A stretch of 64,000 nucleotides of DNA. It comes from Shewanella sp. UCD-KL12. GTDB taxonomy: Bacteria > Pseudomonadota > Gammaproteobacteria > Enterobacterales > Shewanellaceae. Shown here piece by piece: positions 62,337 to 64,000 of the stretch. The translations under genes were made by a program, and so were the position numbers. Below the pieces are notes generated by a model. It saw only the letters and a program-made list of their open reading frames with translations. It made no database searches and was not told where the DNA came from. Position 1 is the stretch's first letter. Each line of letters begins with the position of its first letter. The DNA lies in NCBI RefSeq assembly GCF_001957125.1, contig NZ_MPHJ01000006.1:186001-250000 (forward strand). The letters run 5' to 3'.

Positions 62337-63353
62337 TTACTGCTCAACAAAAGGTTTAAAAGCATCACTATAGAAAACCTCAAATCCATCATCCTGCTTT
62401 TCAATCAGCATAATAGCTAAGTTCTCTTGCTCAGCGAGTGCTAATGACTTCTCGGTTCCAAGTACCATCATTGCAGTAGCGTAGCCATCGGCAACCATGG
62501 ACTGTTTATGTAAAACAGTGACAGAAGCGAGACGATGATCTATCGGATAGCCATCGCGTGGGTCGATAAGGTGAGAAAATTGTCTACCATCTTCTTCATA
62601 GTAATTACGATAATCACCAGAAGTTGCAATGGCATTATCGCCTGGCGCAATGACTTGCTGTATTTCACGGTCATCAACATCTGGCTGCTCTATAGCTACT
62701 CGCCAAGGCGCACCATCGATTTTATTGCCGTATACGCTCAGCTCTCCACCGATCTCAACTAAATACCCAGACACCTTGTACTTATCGAGTATGCCTGCCA
62801 CCACATCAACACCGAAGCCTTTCGCGATTGAGGATAGGTCTACATACAGATCAGGGTTGGTCTTGCTGAGTTTGTTGCCAACGAGATGAAGATACTCAAT
62901 ACCCGTTTTTGCTTTGGCTTTTGCAATAATATCTTCACTTGGCACCTCAGTTGGGCGCTTATCAGGGCCAAAACCCCATAAGTTAACCAGAGGACCTAAA
63001 GTGATATCGAGTGCACCATCAGTCACTTCATACAGATGTAACCCCTCTTTGATCACAAAGGCCGTATCTTTAGAAACACTAATAGTCTCTTCGTGGCTCA
63101 TAGAGTTAAAACGTGATAACTCAGAGTCAGGGCGGTAAGTCGACATCTGATCATTGACCTTCTCAAGTGCAAGATCGATTTCAGCTTGTAATAAACTCGC
63201 TTCAGGTAGCTGCTCACTCTGTACCACTTTGATGTGATAGGTTGTGCCCATTGTGTTACCAGAAAGCGAAATAATTTGTGCAGATTGACTACACCCAGAA
63301 ACAAAAAAGGCTAGCCATACAAGGGCTAACCAGTTTACTAAGGTCTTATTCAT
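62337..63353 (-). CDS. apbE: FAD:protein FMN transferase ApbE (lipoprotein)
   Basis: 338 residues. A signal peptide ends in the lipobox VSGC. ApbE motifs are MGTTYHIKV, DQMSTYRPDSELSRFN, DLSSIAKGFGVD, ATSGDYRNYY and HLIDPRDGYPI. It transfers FMN covalently to threonines of NqrB and NqrC in the periplasm. It lies directly after the nqr genes, as in many marine gammaproteobacteria. Confidence 0.97.
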   Translation of the reverse strand: MNKTLVNWLALVWLAFFVSGCSQSAQIISLSGNTMGTTYHIKVVQSEQLPEASLLQAEIDLALEKVNDQMSTYRPDSELSRFNSMSHEETISVSKDTAFVIKEGLHLYEVTDGALDITLGPLVNLWGFGPDKRPTEVPSEDIIAKAKAKTGIEYLHLVGNKLSKTNPDLYVDLSSIAKGFGVDVVAGILDKYKVSGYLVEIGGELSVYGNKIDGAPWRVAIEQPDVDDREIQQVIAPGDNAIATSGDYRNYYEEDGRQFSHLIDPRDGYPIDHRLASVTVLHKQSMVADGYATAMMVLGTEKSLALAEQENLAIMLIEKQDDGFEVFYSDAFKPFVEQ

Positions 63354-63472
63354 TTTGACCTAAATCCTTATCACTATACTACTTTACGACACATTTAATA
63401 ATCAGAGAGCAACCGGCTCTCTGACTAGACTAAATGACAACAATCACAAGATTCTAGCTGTATAGGAGGTGA

Positions 63473-64000
63473 TTAGCCACCAAAGTCATCCAGAAGGATG
63501 TTTTCATCTTCGACACCAAGATCTTTAAGCATACCGATAACGGCAGCATTCATCATTGGTGGGCCACACATGTAAAATTCACAATCTTCTGGCGCATCGT
63601 GGTCACGTAAGTAGCTTTCATAAAGTACATTATGAATAAAGCCTGTCTTACCTTCCCAGTTGTCTTCAGGTTGTGGATCTGATAGCGCAACATGCCAATC
63701 AAAGTTCTCGTTATCAGCCGCTAGGCCATCGAAATCTTCAACATAGAACATCTCACGCTTAGAACGTGCACCGTACCAGAAGCTCATCTTACGATCTGTA
63801 TTAAGACGCTTAAGCTGATCGAAGATGTGAGAACGCATTGGTGCCATACCTGCACCACCACCGACAAATACCATCTCATTATCAGTTTCTTTAGCGAAGA
63901 ACTCACCAAATGGACCTGAGATTGTCACCTTATCACCCGCTTTTAGGCTGAAGATGTATGAAGACATCTTACCGCAAGGCAGTGTTAAGTTGCGTGGAGG
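63473..64000 (-). CDS. nqrF: Na+-translocating NADH:quinone reductase subunit F, C-terminal part
   Basis: The visible ~175 residues are the FAD/NADH-binding half. They include [27 protein letters not shown], the nucleotide loop [38 protein letters not shown] and the terminal [31 protein letters not shown] segment. The N-terminal 2Fe-2S domain lies beyond the right edge. NqrF is the NADH entry subunit of the sodium pump. Confidence 0.98.
   Translation of the reverse strand, partial: PPRNLTLPCGKMSSYIFSLKAGDKVTISGPFGEFFAKETDNEMVFVGGGAGMAPMRSHIFDQLKRLNTDRKMSFWYGARSKREMFYVEDFDGLAADNENFDWHVALSDPQPEDNWEGKTGFIHNVLYESYLRDHDAPEDCEFYMCGPPMMNAAVIGMLKDLGVEDENILLDDFGG

Overview
The window looks like a chromosomal segment of a Shewanella species (Gammaproteobacteria, Alteromonadales). 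The evidence is the gene order and near-family-identical proteins of the ftsH-folP-glmM-tpiA-secG-tRNA-rimP-nusA-infB-rbfA-truB-rpsO-pnp cluster, a Na+-translocating NADH dehydrogenase (nqrF-apbE-nqrM), a subclass B1 beta-lactamase of the kind known from Shewanella, and dispersed palindromic repeats typical of this group. The genus is inferred from remembered family sequences; no search was run.

Layout. 1-16,530 is the conserved transcription/translation cluster, nearly all on the minus strand. It is interrupted by a plus-strand GGDEF-EAL gene between rpsO and pnp. Two tRNAs (fMet-CAT and Leu-GAG) sit between rimP and secG, next to a decayed copy of part of the tRNA-Leu. 16,600-20,400 holds yhbY, a secD-secF pair without yajC, and an unknown exported His-rich protein. 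20,600-30,200 holds greA, a TIGR02001-type outer-membrane protein, a chemoreceptor, carB-carA and dapB. 30,290-35,670 is a proteostasis block: fklB, an M48 lipoprotein protease, and dnaJ and dnaK behind a clear sigma-32 promoter.

35,960-45,900 is more accessory: an EamA exporter, a DUF4097-like secreted protein, a pair of about 300-bp non-coding repeats, a CatB/Vat-type acetyltransferase, a GNAT, a B1 metallo-beta-lactamase, a small frameshifted gene, proB-proA and a purine permease. 45,900-47,960 looks empty by ordinary ORF calling. It contains two tandem, diverged transcription units, each with a conserved 32-codon ORF, Shine-Dalgarno, structured leader, conserved 3' block and Rho-independent terminator. 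Both are preceded by palindromes resembling HexR sites. This is the most novel-looking feature. Next to it, the last ~42 codons of an M17 aminopeptidase gene are repeated twice as decaying fragments.

47,960-64,000 holds the aminopeptidase, pepD, LexA-controlled dinB, the glutathione-dependent formaldehyde pathway (frmA, frmB), a TraR/DksA zinc-finger protein, PsiE, a LysR regulator, a second chemoreceptor, a bacterioferritin pair under a Fur-like box, a diguanylate cyclase, a 270-bp MITE-like element, and nqrM-apbE-nqrF (cut by the window edge).

Several starts were moved from the longest ORF because the ribosome-binding site or family alignment favours an internal codon. These include UUG starts for rimP, carA and probably dinB.
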